Positions 7,114 to 13,343 of a stretch of 15,207 bases of DNA are shown piece after piece. This DNA comes from Deltaproteobacteria bacterium CG07_land_8_20_14_0_80_60_11 (GTDB taxonomy: Bacteria; Desulfobacterota; Desulfobaccia; Desulfobaccales; 0-14-0-80-60-11). The position numbers and the translations under genes were made by a program. Positions within the stretch are counted from its first letter, which is position 1; each line of letters starts with the position of its first letter. The DNA is taken from contig PEWM01000110.1 in the NCBI GenBank assembly GCA_002779455.1, positions 3,291 through 18,497 on the forward strand, in the 5' to 3' direction. The notes beneath the pieces were generated by a model. The model ran no database searches and was not told where the DNA came from. It saw only the letters and a program-made list of their open reading frames with translations.

Positions 7114-7142
7114 CTGGTTCCCAAGTTGAACTTGGGAACCAG
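7114..7142. repeat. Perfect 14-bp-arm palindrome
   Basis: CTGGTTCCCAAGTT (7114-7127) and its exact reverse complement (7129-7142) are separated by a single G. It is the longest perfect inverted repeat I found in the window. No T-run follows on either strand, arguing against an intrinsic terminator. It lies 11 bases from the orphan ilvD 3' copy and may be a dispersed palindromic element or a binding site. Confidence 0.8.
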
Positions 7143-7153
7143 GACGAAATTAA

Positions 7154-7200
7154 TCACTTACACACGGCGCCCTGGGTGCCGGAGCTTACCATGCTGGTGT
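7154..7200 (-). pseudogene. Orphan copy of the ilvD 3' end
   Basis: These 47 bases match the 3' end of the intact ilvD (7996-8042) at 43 positions, with the first 22 (from the stop codon inward) identical. Read on the minus strand it ends MVSSGTQGAVCK followed by TGA, against MVSSGSQGAVCK in IlvD. The differences from the intact copy at the shared codons are one synonymous change (GTA/GTG) and one conservative change (T/S), plus two near the 5' limit. It begins 3 bases after the PIN-gene stop codon (7204-7206). It is either a remnant of an earlier ilvD or an attachment-site-like duplication. Confidence 0.85.
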
Positions 7201-7203
7201 GCC

Positions 7204-7641
7204 CTATAATGAATCATTTAATATTGTAACCCTTCTCCTTTTACAAACATCATAAAAATCTTTTATATTAAAAGTGGTTATATAATCAATTTTAATATCA
7301 ATATCCAGCAACATTAATCTTACAATCATATCAACTAAGCTTATAGAACGTTTACCAATAGATGCAAGCTCAAGAGTTTGTGTTAATGCTTCTTCCCTGT
7401 ATTGTTCGTCATTTAAATAAGTTACGTTTAATGATTTCAATGAAGTCTTGAGATTTTCACACCAAAATTTATTTTTAACAAATTTAGTCCTTAAAACTTC
7501 ATACATAATTGGCCATGGAAATAATATTTGGAATTTCCTTATTTCTTCCATCAGAATAACAGATATTTCATGGTTTTCTTCATCGCTAGTATCAAAAAAG
7601 GCTATCCAAAAACCTGCGTCAGTTAAAATGCTCTTACTCAT
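7204..7641 (-). CDS. PIN-domain ribonuclease (VapC-like toxin candidate)
   Basis: This 145-aa protein has the acidic signature of PIN-fold RNases: Asp 8 in ILTDAGFWIAFFD, Glu 48 in MYEVLRT, Asp 104 in SLVDMIVRLM and Asp 128 in TTFNIKDFYDVCKRR. PIN toxins such as VapC cleave tRNA or rRNA in a Mg2+-dependent way; whether this one does is inferred. The length fits a stand-alone PIN toxin. Its ATG at 7641 overlaps the last 8 bases (ATGAGTAA) of the upstream partner gene, with AAGGTG 6 bases before it, so the two are translationally coupled. Both genes are visibly A+T-rich with Lys/Ile/Asn/Asp-rich proteins, unlike all neighbours, indicating horizontal acquisition. The TAG stop is 3 bases from an orphan copy of the ilvD 3' end. 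Confidence 0.85.
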   Translation of the reverse strand: MSKSILTDAGFWIAFFDTSDEENHEISVILMEEIRKFQILFPWPIMYEVLRTKFVKNKFWCENLKTSLKSLNVTYLNDEQYREEALTQTLELASIGKRSISLVDMIVRLMLLDIDIKIDYITTFNIKDFYDVCKRRRVTILNDSL

Positions 7642-7957
7642 CTACAACACCTTTTTCATATTTTGCAGAAAATCCCTCCCATGGAGCAGGTTTCCTTCCT
7701 CCAAAAATAAACATTCCTATCCAGCTTTGTGTTTTTGGTTTCTTATAAATCAAATATATTCTATCCTTCTCCCCAATTTTGATTTTGCTTCTTAAATCTG
7801 TCTTAATCTCAGAAACAATATCTTTTTCATACTCGTATGATAAATATGCCACACTATCTCCGCATTCTCGTGCTCCATGAGAATCAAGCCAAATATATAA
7901 AGTTTCATAATCTCCTTTTATTCCCAAGTCATAGGAAATCCAAATAATTGCTTTCAT
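7634..7957 (-). CDS. Small alpha/beta protein of unknown function, partner of the PIN protein
   Basis: I recognise no named family for this 107-aa protein. The predicted order is a strand (KAIIWISYDLG), a helix (DYETLYIWLDSHGARECG), a strand (DSVAYLSYEYE), a helix (VSEIKTDLRSKI), a strand (DRIYLIYKK), and a last strand WIGMFIFGGRK before PAPWEGF. This is a ferredoxin-like pattern reminiscent of the Cas2/VapD fold, but that is inference from pattern. There is no AbrB, ribbon-helix-helix, Phd or HTH-like segment as expected of classic VapB antitoxins. The start is firm: ATG at 7957 preceded by AAGGAGGT with 7 bases between. It precedes and overlaps the PIN gene by 8 bases, the usual partner-then-toxin order, so it may be the cognate antitoxin or a co-acting component. 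Confidence 0.75.
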   Translation of the reverse strand: MKAIIWISYDLGIKGDYETLYIWLDSHGARECGDSVAYLSYEYEKDIVSEIKTDLRSKIKIGEKDRIYLIYKKPKTQSWIGMFIFGGRKPAPWEGFSAKYEKGVVDE

Positions 7958-7964
7958 TAGAAAA

Positions 7965-7993
7965 ACCTCCTTTCGCTAAAAAGTTAAATTATC
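7965..7993 (-). promoter_or_regulatory. Ribosome-binding site and possible -10 box of the PIN module
   Basis: AAGGAGGT (7972-7965, minus strand) is a near-ideal Shine-Dalgarno for the 107-aa gene. GATAAT (7993-7988) immediately after the ilvD stop could be a -10 box. The -35 region would fall inside the ilvD 3' end and shows no TTGACA-like match, so the promoter call is weak. Confidence 0.35.
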
Positions 7994-7995
7994 CC

Positions 7996-8042
7996 TCACT
8001 TACACACGGCGCCCTGGCTGCCGGAGCTCACCATGCGGCTGT
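7996..8042 (-). repeat. Intact-gene copy of the ilvD 3'-end direct repeat
   Basis: This is the partner of 7154-7200 in the same orientation, 842 bp away, with 43 of 47 positions identical. The two copies bracket the A+T-rich PIN module (7201-7995), as attachment sites flank an island integrated at a gene 3' end. Confidence 0.85.
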
Positions 8043-9654
8043 AGCGGGACAGATAACCCTGCCTGATCTTGGGCTCCGGGGGGTGCCAGGTTTGGCGGCG
8101 GCGGGTCAGCTCGGCGTCGTCCACCAACAGGGTCAGGGTTTTCCCCGGAATATCGATTTTGATCCGGTCGCCCTCGTTAACCAGGGCGATGGGGCCGCCC
8201 TCGGCGGCCTCGGGCGAGATGTGGCCGATGGCGGCGCCTCGGGTACCGCCACTGAAGCGGCCGTCGGTCAACAGCGCCACTTCCTTATCCAGGCCCATGC
8301 CGGCGATGGCCGAGGTGGGAGTGAGCATCTCTCGCATACCGGGGCCGCCCTTGGGGCCCTCGTAGCGGATGACGATGATGTCGCCGGGCTTAATGCGGCC
8401 CGCCAGGATGGCCTGGGTGGCTTCTTCCTCGGCCTCAAAGACCCGGGCCACGCCAACATTCATCAGCATCTGGGGGTCCACCGCCGATTGCTTGACCACC
8501 CCGCCGTCCGGCGCCAGGTTGCCCCGGAGGATGGCAATGCCTCCCTGGCGGTGGTAGGGGTTGTTCAGGGGACGGATGACGGACTCGTCCAGGACCCGGA
8601 CCGGCGCCAGGTTATCCGCCACGGTGGCGCCGGTGGCAGTGAGGGGCGCACCGGAAACCAGGCCGGCCTCCATGAGGACGGCCATGACCGCGGGGACCCC
8701 CCCGGCGGCGTCCAGGTCCTCCAGGTGGTGGGGCCCGCCGGGGCTCATGGCGCAGAGATGGGGGGTCTTGACGCTGATTTCGTTGAACAGGTCCAGGGAC
8801 AGATCGATGCCCGCTTCCCGGGCGATGGCCGGCACGTGGAGCACGGTATTGGTGGAGCAGCCCAGGGCCATGTCCACCGCCATGGCGTTTTTGAAGGCCG
8901 TGAGCGTCGCGATCTGCCGGGGCAGGATCTGTTTGGTGACCAACTCCATGATCTTGAAGCCGGCTTCCTTGGCCAGGCGGATACGGGCCGCGGCAACCGC
9001 CGGGATGGTGCCGTTGCCGGGCAGCGCCATGCCCAGAGCCTCGCTCAGACAGTTCATGGAATTGGCGGTGAACATGCCGGCGCAGGAGCCGCAGCCGGGG
9101 CAGGCGCACTCCGAGATCTCTTTGAGCTCGGCTTCGCCGATCTTTCCGCCTTTCACCGCCCCCACCCCCTCAAAGACCGTGATCAGATCAACCGCTTGGC
9201 CCTTGAAGCGGCCCGCCAGCATGGGCCCGCCGGAAATCAGGATGGCGGGGAGGTTGAGGCGCAGGGCCGCCATGAGCATGCCGGGGATGATCTTGTCGCA
9301 GTTGGTCACCAGGATGAGGCCGTCCACGGGATGGGCCGTGGCCATGATCTCGATGGAGTCGGCGATGAGTTCCCGGGAGGGCAGGGAATATTTCATGCCG
9401 GCGTGGTGCATGGCCAGGCCGTCGCAGACACCGATGACCCCGAACTCCAGGGGGGTGCCCCCATTGCTCCGCACCCCGGCCTTGGCCGCCTGGGTAATCT
9501 TGTCCAGGTGGATGTGCCCGGGGATGAACTCGTTATAAGAATTGGCCACACCGATAATGGGCTGGTCGATCTCCCGGTCAGTCAAGCCCATGGCCTTGAG
9601 GAGGGACCGGTGGGGATATTTTTCCAGGCCTTTTTTCATCAAGTCGCTGCGCAT
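7996..9654 (-). CDS. ilvD: Dihydroxy-acid dehydratase
   Basis: The Fe-S enzyme IlvD converts 2,3-dihydroxy-3-methylbutanoate and its methylpentanoate homologue to the 2-oxo acids in valine, isoleucine and leucine synthesis. This protein has 552 residues and is complete. Visible are GVANSYNEFIPGHIHL (35-50), GVCDGLAM (75-82), YSLPSRELIADSIE, TNCDKIIPGM (C119), ACPGCGSCAGMFTANSMNCL (C188 and C191 region; cluster ligands with C119), ALGCSTNTVLH, YEGPKGGPGM and LTDGRFSGG (catalytic Ser region). The ATG at 9654 is preceded by AGGAG with 7 bases between; that ribosome-binding site directly abuts the TAA of the RNase gene, so the two are coupled. The 3' end is duplicated at 7154-7200 beyond an A+T-rich insert. 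No other ilv or leu genes are in the window. Confidence 0.97.
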   Translation of the reverse strand: MRSDLMKKGLEKYPHRSLLKAMGLTDREIDQPIIGVANSYNEFIPGHIHLDKITQAAKAGVRSNGGTPLEFGVIGVCDGLAMHHAGMKYSLPSRELIADSIEIMATAHPVDGLILVTNCDKIIPGMLMAALRLNLPAILISGGPMLAGRFKGQAVDLITVFEGVGAVKGGKIGEAELKEISECACPGCGSCAGMFTANSMNCLSEALGMALPGNGTIPAVAAARIRLAKEAGFKIMELVTKQILPRQIATLTAFKNAMAVDMALGCSTNTVLHVPAIAREAGIDLSLDLFNEISVKTPHLCAMSPGGPHHLEDLDAAGGVPAVMAVLMEAGLVSGAPLTATGATVADNLAPVRVLDESVIRPLNNPYHRQGGIAILRGNLAPDGGVVKQSAVDPQMLMNVGVARVFEAEEEATQAILAGRIKPGDIIVIRYEGPKGGPGMREMLTPTSAIAGMGLDKEVALLTDGRFSGGTRGAAIGHISPEAAEGGPIALVNEGDRIKIDIPGKTLTLLVDDAELTRRRQTWHPPEPKIRQGYLSRYSRMVSSGSQGAVCK

Positions 9655-9666
9655 GCCATTGCTCCT

Positions 9667-11517
9667 TTAGAGTAAGTCGGAATTATCAGGGTCCGGCGTT
9701 TTCGCTTCGGGCGCGGCCTTCTTTCTGGACCGGCCCGACCCCCGTCTGGGCCGGCCGGTCTTTTTCGGTGCGGGAGCCGGTTGGGACTCAGGCCCGGGTT
9801 GGCTGCCGGGCTGGGTTGCAAGGGTTTTCGCTTCGGCTGCCCCCTCGGGCTGCGGCTCGACCTTTCCCGTTTCAGGCGCGGCTTTCTTTCTGGACCGGCC
9901 TGATCCCCGTCTGGGCCGGCCGGTTTTTTTAGGCACAGGCGCCGGTTGGGGTTCGGCGGCCTTTTGGGGCTCAGGTGTTGGTTGGGGTTCGGCCGCCGGT
10001 TTGGTCTCAGGGCCGGGTTTGGCCTCCGCTGACTCCCGTTTGAGATATTCCACCTGAATCTCTTCGGGCCCCAGGCCTTCTTTGGGGAGCACCACGATCT
10101 TGAGTTGGTAATGGTCTTCCAGGTTGAGGATTTCTTTACGTTTCTTGTTGAGCAGGAAATTGCTCACTTCCAGGGGCACCGCGGCCCGGACCTCCTGGAT
10201 CTGACCCTGGGCCACCTGGGTGGAGATTTGCCGGAGGAGGCTCAGGCTCAGGGTATCCACCCGTTTAATGCGGCCCCGGCCCTGGCAGGCCGGACAAGGC
10301 GTGTAGGCGCTGACCTCCGCGGTGGGGCGCAGGCGCTGCCGGGAGAGTTCCAGCAATCCGAACTTCGACAACGTCCCCACCGTGACCCGGGCCTTGTCCT
10401 TCTTCAGGCTTTGCTTGAGGGCCTGCTCCACTTGCTTCTGGTGCTTTCTGTCCTTCATGTCGATGAAGTCGATGACCACCAGGCCGCCCAGGTCCCGGAG
10501 GCGAAGCTGCCGGGCGACCTCATCGGCGGCCTCCAGGTTGGTCTTCAAGGCCGTGTCTTCAATTTCCTTCTGGCTGGTGCAGCGCCCGGAGTTGACATCG
10601 ATGGAGACCAGGGCCTCGGTGGGGTTGATGACGATACCGCCGCCGGATTTCAGGGGCACGCGCTCCGAGTAGATGCAGTCGATCTGGTCTTCCAGCTGGA
10701 AGCGGGTGAAGATGGGCAGATTGTCTTTGTAAAGTTTAAGGGTGTGGACATGCCGGGGGGACATTTCCAGGATAAAGGTGCGCAGCGTCTGGTAGACCTC
10801 GACACTGTCCACCAGGATGGTGGTGATATCCGGGGAAAAATAATCCCTGACCGTCCGGGTGATAAGGTCCAGGTCCCGGTGGAGCAGGCAAGGGGCGATT
10901 TGGGCGGCCGCGCCCTGGTTGATAGTTTCCCAGAGCTTCAGGAGATATTTCATGTCCTTGGCCAGTTCCTGGGTCTTGGCGGTCTCCCCGGCGGTGCGGA
11001 CGATCAGGCCCATCTCCGGCGGCAGCCCCAATTTCTGGGCCAATTCTTTGAGGCGCTGGCGCTCTTCTTCCTTCTCGATCTTGCGGGAAACCCCCAGATG
11101 GGTCTGTTGGGGCAGGAGCACCAGGCGGCGTCCGGGAAGAGAGATATAGGTGCTGAGGTAGGCGCCCTTGGTGGCGGATTCCTCTTTATAGACCTGGACG
11201 ATGAGCTCCTGACCTTTGCGCAGCACTCGCTGAATCTTGGTCCTGGTATTGGCCTTGCCCTGGGGTTTTTCCTGGTAATAGTCGGGATGCACTTCCGACA
11301 GGGGCAAAAAACCGTGGCGCTCCCCGCCGTAGTTGACAAATGACGCCTGGAGGCTGGGCTCGATATTGACCACGATGCCTTTGTAAATATTGGCTTTGGT
11401 GGGTTCCCGGGAGGCGGACTCCAGGGCCAGCTCTTCAATATGGCCTTCTTCGACGATGGCGACCCGAAATACCTCCGGGTCGGCGGCGTTGACTAACATC
11501 TTCCGTGGTGGGCTCAT
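9667..11517 (-). CDS. rng: RNase E/G-family endoribonuclease with a basic repeat tail
   Basis: This single-strand-specific endoribonuclease family acts in mRNA decay and rRNA/tRNA processing. The N-terminal half holds an S1-type RNA-binding region (about 35-120: KANIYKGIVVNIEPSLQASFVNYG). The DNase I-like catalytic domain includes ALVSIDVNSG (Asp 307) and VVIDFIDM (Asp 350), matching the E. coli RNase E Asp 303/346 pair. CPAC (408-411) is the zinc-link. After about residue 495 comes a Pro/Glu/Ala-rich tail with two nearly identical basic repeats (530-549 and 585-604). The ATG at 11517 is chosen: AGGGG lies 5 bases upstream and protein similarity begins there. An upstream ATG at 11604 would run through a palindrome and overlap the preceding gene. 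ilvD follows after 12 bp. Whether it is RNase G or a short RNase E is uncertain. Confidence 0.93.
   Translation of the reverse strand: MSPPRKMLVNAADPEVFRVAIVEEGHIEELALESASREPTKANIYKGIVVNIEPSLQASFVNYGGERHGFLPLSEVHPDYYQEKPQGKANTRTKIQRVLRKGQELIVQVYKEESATKGAYLSTYISLPGRRLVLLPQQTHLGVSRKIEKEEERQRLKELAQKLGLPPEMGLIVRTAGETAKTQELAKDMKYLLKLWETINQGAAAQIAPCLLHRDLDLITRTVRDYFSPDITTILVDSVEVYQTLRTFILEMSPRHVHTLKLYKDNLPIFTRFQLEDQIDCIYSERVPLKSGGGIVINPTEALVSIDVNSGRCTSQKEIEDTALKTNLEAADEVARQLRLRDLGGLVVIDFIDMKDRKHQKQVEQALKQSLKKDKARVTVGTLSKFGLLELSRQRLRPTAEVSAYTPCPACQGRGRIKRVDTLSLSLLRQISTQVAQGQIQEVRAAVPLEVSNFLLNKKRKEILNLEDHYQLKIVVLPKEGLGPEEIQVEYLKRESAEAKPGPETKPAAEPQPTPEPQKAAEPQPAPVPKKTGRPRRGSGRSRKKAAPETGKVEPQPEGAAEAKTLATQPGSQPGPESQPAPAPKKTGRPRRGSGRSRKKAAPEAKTPDPDNSDLL
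9706..9930 (-). repeat. Duplicated 60-bp coding units in the RNase tail (GRPRRGSGR repeats)
   Basis: Two 20-codon units at 9871-9930 and 9706-9765, spaced 165 bp, encode the same peptide (KKTGRPRRGSGR followed by SRKKAAPE). The DNA differs at only a few third positions. G-R-P-R flanked by basic residues resembles an AT-hook core, but in an RNase tail it more likely binds RNA or a protein partner. Confidence 0.85.
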
Positions 11518-11531
11518 GATTACCCCTGTAT

Positions 11532-11562
11532 GGTGGCACAGGTTTTCAACCTGTGTGGCACC
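11532..11562. repeat. CACAGG-type palindrome at the end of the UDPGP-like gene
   Basis: ACAGGTT (11538-11544), a 3-base loop and AACCTGT (11548-11554) lie within outer GGTGGCAC...GTGGCACC arms; the right outer arm has two extra bases. It is the same family as 13142-13213. It contains the TGA (11546-11548) that ends the upstream gene and lies just before the RNase ribosome-binding site. Confidence 0.75.
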
Positions 11563-12919
11563 GTTGGGCGAATTCTTTAAACCCGGGCTGGCAGTCCTGG
11601 ACATACATGCGATTAATCGCCAGGGGCAAGGCCGCGGGACTTTTTAAATTATGAATGGGCCGCATCTCCTGGCGGCGGAAGAATGCGGTTTTCACCAAAA
11701 AATTGATATCTCCCTGGACCGGCTGGAAATAGAGGAACCCTTCCTTGACGGCGATGGGCATGGGCAGGCCTTGTTCCTTGATGCGGCCCCAACATACCCA
11801 GGGACTGGGATAATGGTTGAAATTGCGGTTCAAGAACTTGATGTCCCGGTTCTCGATGTCGCCCAACTGAAAGCTTTCAATCATCACATCCCGCCCGAGC
11901 TCCGGGTCCCACGCCAGCATCCCGCCTTTCTGAGGCTTGGCGGGGTTGTTGGCCATCACTTCCATGACCATGTTGTACCCCTGGTCCCCCAGCTCCAGGG
12001 CCAACCCCAGGCCGTGGAAATCCAGGGACCCGGTCAGATAGTCCAGATCCTCGATATTATAAGAAATTTTATCGGCAAAACCCTGCAGCCAGCCGGCCAC
12101 CTCTCGCCGGGAGTGAAACCTCGTGTCCCAGGGATGGGCTCCCAGCAGGGTGAAAAGCTGGCGCGGCGCGGTCTGTTGCATCACCATCTGCCCATGGTTG
12201 TGGAGCCGGCGGGGGCTGTTGACGTCATAGAAAAAATTCCCGCCCTGGAGGTTGAGGCCGTGAAAGCTCTCCTGCACCATGAAATAGACCTGGGCGGGGT
12301 TGAAGCCGAAAAAATGCCATTGGTAAAAATCTTTTTCGACGTGGGCCAACATTTCCCGGCCAACGATCATCAACAGGTGCTGACGCCCGAGCACCTCCCG
12401 GGGAGATTCCCCCAAGTCCCGAGCCAGGTTTTCCAGGTCAAAGGCGATTTGGAGCATGTGGCGCGCCCCCAGGGACAGCGGCAGAAGCTCCTGGGGGAGG
12501 CAGTCCAGTTGGGCCGCCACCTCCTGCGGGGCAATAACCCGCCCGGCTTCCTGGCTCATGAGGTGGGCGGTGCGCGCCACGGTGATCTCCCGGGAGATCG
12601 TGAGGAAATATTTGGAACCCAGCATCAAGCGGGTGCCCTCACCCGCGGCGGCATGTTCGAAGAGAATTTCTCCCCGTACCACCGCGGCCTGGGCCCGGGC
12701 CAGTTTTCCCGGGCGCCCGGCATGTTCATCGAGCACCAGGATTTGCCGGGGCTCCGACAGGCGCGAAAGGCGCGGGTAACGGTTGAGGTCCTTTTCCCTG
12801 GCGGCAATCTCGGCCAGCGAGGAGAAGTGGCGTAATTTCTCTTGGGCCAGGGCCACGCAGGAGCTGATATAGGGTTCGAGGGCGCCGGGAGCAATTTCGG
12901 CTTTGGTCGCTTGGGGCAT
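11546..12919 (-). CDS. Putative UDPGP-family sugar-1-phosphate nucleotidyltransferase-like protein
   Basis: I assign this 457-aa protein by motif order only. AAAGEGTRLMLGSKYFL (91-105) has the G-x-G-T-R...K pattern of the nucleotide loop in UDP-sugar pyrophosphorylases. LLMIVGREMLAHVEKDF...FFGFNPAQVYFMVQES (182-218) resembles their MTS...T..FF..N.YFGL....V.FF.Q stretch. HNHGQMVMQ (240-248) sits where the P-G-N/H-G-G segment is expected, and MVMEVMANNP...GGML followed by VMIESF (317-350) where the K-VV-K-P.E.VG and V-EYS segments lie. If correct it makes a UDP-sugar, but key residues are altered, so activity is unsure. No signal peptide or membrane segment is seen. The ribosome-binding site before ATG 12919 is weak. 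The last few residues (about RCHTG) and the stop come from a palindrome, suggesting the native C-terminus was altered. Confidence 0.7.
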   Translation of the reverse strand: MPQATKAEIAPGALEPYISSCVALAQEKLRHFSSLAEIAAREKDLNRYPRLSRLSEPRQILVLDEHAGRPGKLARAQAAVVRGEILFEHAAAGEGTRLMLGSKYFLTISREITVARTAHLMSQEAGRVIAPQEVAAQLDCLPQELLPLSLGARHMLQIAFDLENLARDLGESPREVLGRQHLLMIVGREMLAHVEKDFYQWHFFGFNPAQVYFMVQESFHGLNLQGGNFFYDVNSPRRLHNHGQMVMQQTAPRQLFTLLGAHPWDTRFHSRREVAGWLQGFADKISYNIEDLDYLTGSLDFHGLGLALELGDQGYNMVMEVMANNPAKPQKGGMLAWDPELGRDVMIESFQLGDIENRDIKFLNRNFNHYPSPWVCWGRIKEQGLPMPIAVKEGFLYFQPVQGDINFLVKTAFFRRQEMRPIHNLKSPAALPLAINRMYVQDCQPGFKEFAQRCHTG

Positions 12920-13141
12920 GAAAGGCCTGTAATATTGAGATGTTATTTGGTTAAACTATCATGGGTCCCCAAGATTGTCAAGGAACATTGCTGCGTCAGG
13001 CGGGGTAAAGAGCCAGGGCGGGGGCAAGAGATCCGGTAAGAAAAGCCGCAGCAGGGCTTGGCCGGGAAATAAGGGAGGCGCCGCCGGCCCGGCCGATTTC
13101 CGCTGGTTCCCCAGCCCCTGCCTTGAAAAGTTCTTTAAATT

Positions 13142-13213
13142 GGTGGCACAGGCTTTCCAGCCTGTGCCAAGGAAGCAGGTTAGTCGTGCACAGCCTAAAA
13201 AGGCTGTGCCACC
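13142..13213. repeat. Composite palindromic element with terminal inverted repeats
   Basis: There are two hairpins. The first is TGGCACAGGCT/AGCCTGTGCCA (13144-13154 and 13159-13169, 4-base loop); the second is GCACAGCCT/AGGCTGTGC (13188-13196 and 13201-13209, AAAA loop). The outer ends GGTGGCACAGGCT (13142-13154) and AGGCTGTGCCACC (13201-13213) are themselves inverted repeats with one mismatch. This gives a 72-bp unit like a bipartite REP/BIME or a tiny non-autonomous element. Confidence 0.75.
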
Positions 13214-13288
13214 GGCCCATGAAGGACTGTTGCGAAATGTTCGTTTCCGGGTGCGTAAAAAGTACCCTACCGGCTTGAAGTTTGTCTA

Positions 13289-13310
13289 GGACACCCGCCC
13301 TCGGGTGTCC
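13289..13310. repeat. Hairpin downstream of the universal-stress-protein genes
   Basis: A perfect 9-bp stem, GGACACCCG/CGGGTGTCC, with a CCCT loop lies about 35 bases past the stop of the 282-aa gene. On the minus strand it is followed by TAGACAAACTT, not a T-run, so it would be a poor intrinsic terminator. It may still stop transcription or be another dispersed palindrome. Confidence 0.6.
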
Positions 13311-13343
13311 CGCCACCGGCCGGAAAGCCTTTGCCAGCCCTCC

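Larger units (their letters stand above)
6816..7153. other. Non-coding region between dnaN and the ilvD-tail fragment
   Basis: No gene is supported here. It holds the dnaN ribosome-binding site and promoter candidate, two DnaA-box-like nonamers, a short G+C-rich block (6949-6992), an A+T-rich stretch (7015-7070), an imperfect AGGGG...CCCCT hairpin (7072-7096) and a long perfect palindrome (7114-7142). In many bacteria this is where dnaA or the origin would lie. Confidence 0.6.
12920..13343. other. Intergenic region with palindromic elements, no gene
   Basis: The 424 bases between the universal-stress-protein gene and the UDPGP-like gene hold the composite palindrome at 13142-13213 and the hairpin at 13289-13310. 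A short A+T-rich stretch (about 12926-12965) just upstream of the UDPGP-like gene could hold its promoter, but I see no clear -35/-10 pair. The 13000-13130 part is G+C-rich with no recognisable content. Confidence 0.6.

Noticed and set aside
7072..7142. Intrinsic terminator of the PIN module
   Set aside because: The hairpins are strong, but no T-run follows on the minus strand, so I list them as palindromes only.
7948..9675. Long plus-strand open frame (about 575 codons) opposite ilvD
   Set aside because: It mirrors a clearly recognised ilvD, its product is Gly/His/Asp-rich low-complexity sequence, and long antisense frames are expected in G+C-rich coding DNA.
10105..11343. Plus-strand open frame of about 412 codons opposite the RNase gene
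   Set aside because: Antisense shadow of a gene with intact catalytic motifs; no family features or ribosome-binding site.
11518..11604. Upstream start extending the RNase by 29 residues
   Set aside because: The extension would be read through a palindrome and overlap the upstream gene; a Shine-Dalgarno-like AGGGG precedes the ATG at 11517, where the protein pattern begins.
11651..12835. Plus-strand open frame of about 394 codons opposite the UDPGP-like gene
   Set aside because: The minus-strand reading has ordered motifs and a sensible composition, whereas the plus-strand product is His/Gly/Gln-rich and unstructured in pattern.
13000..13130. Possible remnant gene in the G+C-rich stretch
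   Set aside because: No frame gives a recognisable protein segment on either strand.
12996..13316. Minus-strand 106-codon open frame in the gap
   Set aside because: It runs straight through the palindromes at 13142-13213 and 13289-13310, which supply much of its sequence; no ribosome-binding site and no protein-like pattern.
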